From JAYFRL01 sp034925905 (GTDB taxonomy: Bacteria; Bacillota; Clostridia; Lachnospirales; Anaerotignaceae): a DNA stretch of 64,000 nucleotides. The DNA is taken from positions 4,118 through 68,117 of the forward strand of contig JAYFRL010000012.1 of the NCBI GenBank assembly GCA_034925905.1, given 5' to 3'. The notes beneath the pieces were generated by a model, which was given only the letters and a program-made list of their open reading frames with translations, searched no databases and was not told where the DNA came from. Shown here in pieces: positions 63,006-64,000 of the stretch; the first letter of the stretch is position 1; the number at the start of each line of letters is the position of its first letter. The position numbers and the translations under genes are program-made.

Positions 63006-63740
63006 ATGGATAATAGGATAAAAAAGCTTAAAGAAATGATAGATGGCAGCAATAATATAGTTTTTTTCGGCGGAGCTGGCGTTTCAACCGAGAGCAATAT
63101 CCCGGATTTCAGAAGTGAAAACGGAATTTTTGCGGCGGTTTCTGAATATGGTTATTCTCCTGAGGTAATACTATCAAGGAGTTTTTTCAACTCAAACAAA
63201 GAAGTTTTTTATAAGTATTATAAAAAGAATCTTCTTTTTCCGGAGGCTAAGCCGAACAAGGCGCATATAGCCCTTGCGAAGCTCGAAAAAGAAGGGAAGC
63301 TTAAGGCTGTTATAACACAAAATATAGATAATCTCCATCAGCTTGCAGGCAGTAAAAACGTGCTTGAGCTGCATGGAACGCTTTATAGGAACTATTGCTT
63401 AAGCTGCGGGAAAGAGTTTGATATAAGCTATGTTCTTAAAAATGACGGCATTGATAAATGTGACAAATGTGGAGGAATTGTGCGCCCGGACGTTGTGCTT
63501 TATGAAGAAAGCTTAAATGAAAGCGTTATAGAAAAGGCTGTATATTACATTTCAAATGCCGATGTTCTTATAGTTGGAGGCACTTCTTTAAATGTTTATC
63601 CGGCCGCAGGTTTTGTGCGTTGTTATAAAGGCAATAAGCTTGTTTTAATCAACAAATCGGAAACCTCTTTCGATTCGTTGGCAAATCTTGTGATAAGAGG
63701 GAAAATAGGAGAGATTCTGTCGAACGCCGTAAAAATTTGA
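63006..63740 (+). CDS. NAD-dependent protein deacylase, sirtuin
   Basis: 244 residues; the ATG at 63006 has only a weak upstream GGTGAA. Rossmann motif FGGAGVSTESNIPDFRSENG (Asn where most have Gly), NAD-pocket QNIDNLHQLAG, catalytic His123 in LELHGTLYRNYC, zinc cysteines NYCLSCGKEF and DKCDKCGGIVRPDVVLYEE, then VGGTSLNVYPAAG. It removes acyl groups from lysine in an NAD-dependent way. It is the last protein gene before the rRNA operon and is eight bases after the acyl-CoA dehydrogenase, so the two are probably co-transcribed. Confidence 0.93.
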   Translation: MDNRIKKLKEMIDGSNNIVFFGGAGVSTESNIPDFRSENGIFAAVSEYGYSPEVILSRSFFNSNKEVFYKYYKKNLLFPEAKPNKAHIALAKLEKEGKLKAVITQNIDNLHQLAGSKNVLELHGTLYRNYCLSCGKEFDISYVLKNDGIDKCDKCGGIVRPDVVLYEESLNESVIEKAVYYISNADVLIVGGTSLNVYPAAGFVRCYKGNKLVLINKSETSFDSLANLVIRGKIGEILSNAVKI

Positions 63741-63758
63741 AAAAATCGAAAAAAGCTG

Positions 63759-63787
63759 TTGACATTACCCATACATTTTGCTAAAAT
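63759..63787 (+). promoter_or_regulatory. rRNA operon promoter
   Basis: TTGACA (63759-63764), 17-base spacer, TAAAAT (63782-63787). It lies about 120 bases before 16S. Confidence 0.85.
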
Positions 63788-63801
63788 GAATTCTGCTACT
63801 G

Positions 63802-63815
63802 TGAACTTTGAAAAG
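63802..63815 (+). promoter_or_regulatory. boxA-like antitermination element in the rRNA leader
   Basis: TGAACTTTGAAAAG, followed by TAAATAG, matches the Gram-positive boxA family (TTTGAAAACT-like) and lies just after the promoter, where Nus factors load. Confidence 0.5.
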
Positions 63816-63905
63816 TAAATAGCTATAAACCAAACCCAAGTCAAAAGACAAAGAGTTTTAAAAGGCAAAGGAAAGAAACAAGCTAGTGCAAACTGGCGAG
63901 GATAT

Positions 63906-64000
<95 letters not shown>

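Overview
The window looks like a piece of the chromosome of an anaerobic, low-GC Firmicute, most likely in the class Clostridia. The 5' end of a 16S rRNA gene at the right edge has a sequence I associate with the Lachnospirales, but about 95 bases are too few to place it further. Supporting signs are AT-rich spacers, strong Shine-Dalgarno sequences, TTG/GTG starts, TTGACA/TATAAT-type promoters with 17-base spacers, a type III glutamine synthetase, a hybrid cluster protein with rubredoxin, a valS T-box and a Bacillus-like division/cell-wall gene order. The presence of LonB-like and SpoVD-like proteins hints at a spore former but does not prove it.

Layout. 1-0.9 kb: the end of a phosphodiester glycosidase gene and a small membrane protein. 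0.9-4.6 kb: a nitrosative/oxidative-stress locus, with a divergent Crp/Fnr regulator facing ferredoxin, cupin, rubredoxin and hcp. 4.6-8.4 kb: an accessory stretch holding an HD-domain protein, an LCM-type methyltransferase, a large unrecognised HTH protein and an orphan ORF. 8.7-17.1 kb: glnN, then lower glycolysis (pgk-tpiA-gpmI-eno, without gap), then an iron-sulfur aldo/keto reductase. 17.2-21.7 kb: an XRE repressor divergent from a cysteine desulfurase and mnmA, then an unknown secreted protein and a DUF4364-like protein. 21.9-29.9 kb: dgt, dnaG, rpoD, trmK, a Nif3-like gene, a nucleoside kinase and the RNase P RNA gene. 30.3-40.3 kb: a LysM membrane protein, rho, rpmE, a DUF1385 protein, prmC, prfA, a two-gene chromate-type transporter, a membrane protein and glycogen phosphorylase. 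40.3-46.0 kb: two small proteins, tRNA-Arg(CCG), lonB, lonA, engB and a PspC protein. 46.0-58.7 kb: the mraZ-led division/cell-wall cluster (mraZ, rsmH, ftsL-like, two PASTA-domain transpeptidases, murE, murF, mraY, murD, ftsW/spoVE). It stops there, without murG, ftsQ, ftsA or ftsZ. 58.7-64 kb: T-box and valS, an acyl-CoA dehydrogenase, a sirtuin and the start of an rRNA operon.

Most of the window is core housekeeping. The parts with most unexplained structure are: the hcp locus, with two inverted repeats on the regulator promoter and an extended -10 inside the hcp terminator loop; the 498-residue HTH protein with a 17-bp palindrome beside its promoter; the XRE/iscS intergenic operator; and a 12-bp inverted repeat over the tRNA-Arg promoter. 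I saw no CRISPR array, insertion sequence, prophage or clearly new multi-gene defence system. Start codons were chosen by Shine-Dalgarno position and differ from the longest open frame in many cases. All promoter and operator calls come from reading consensus matches and symmetry by eye.
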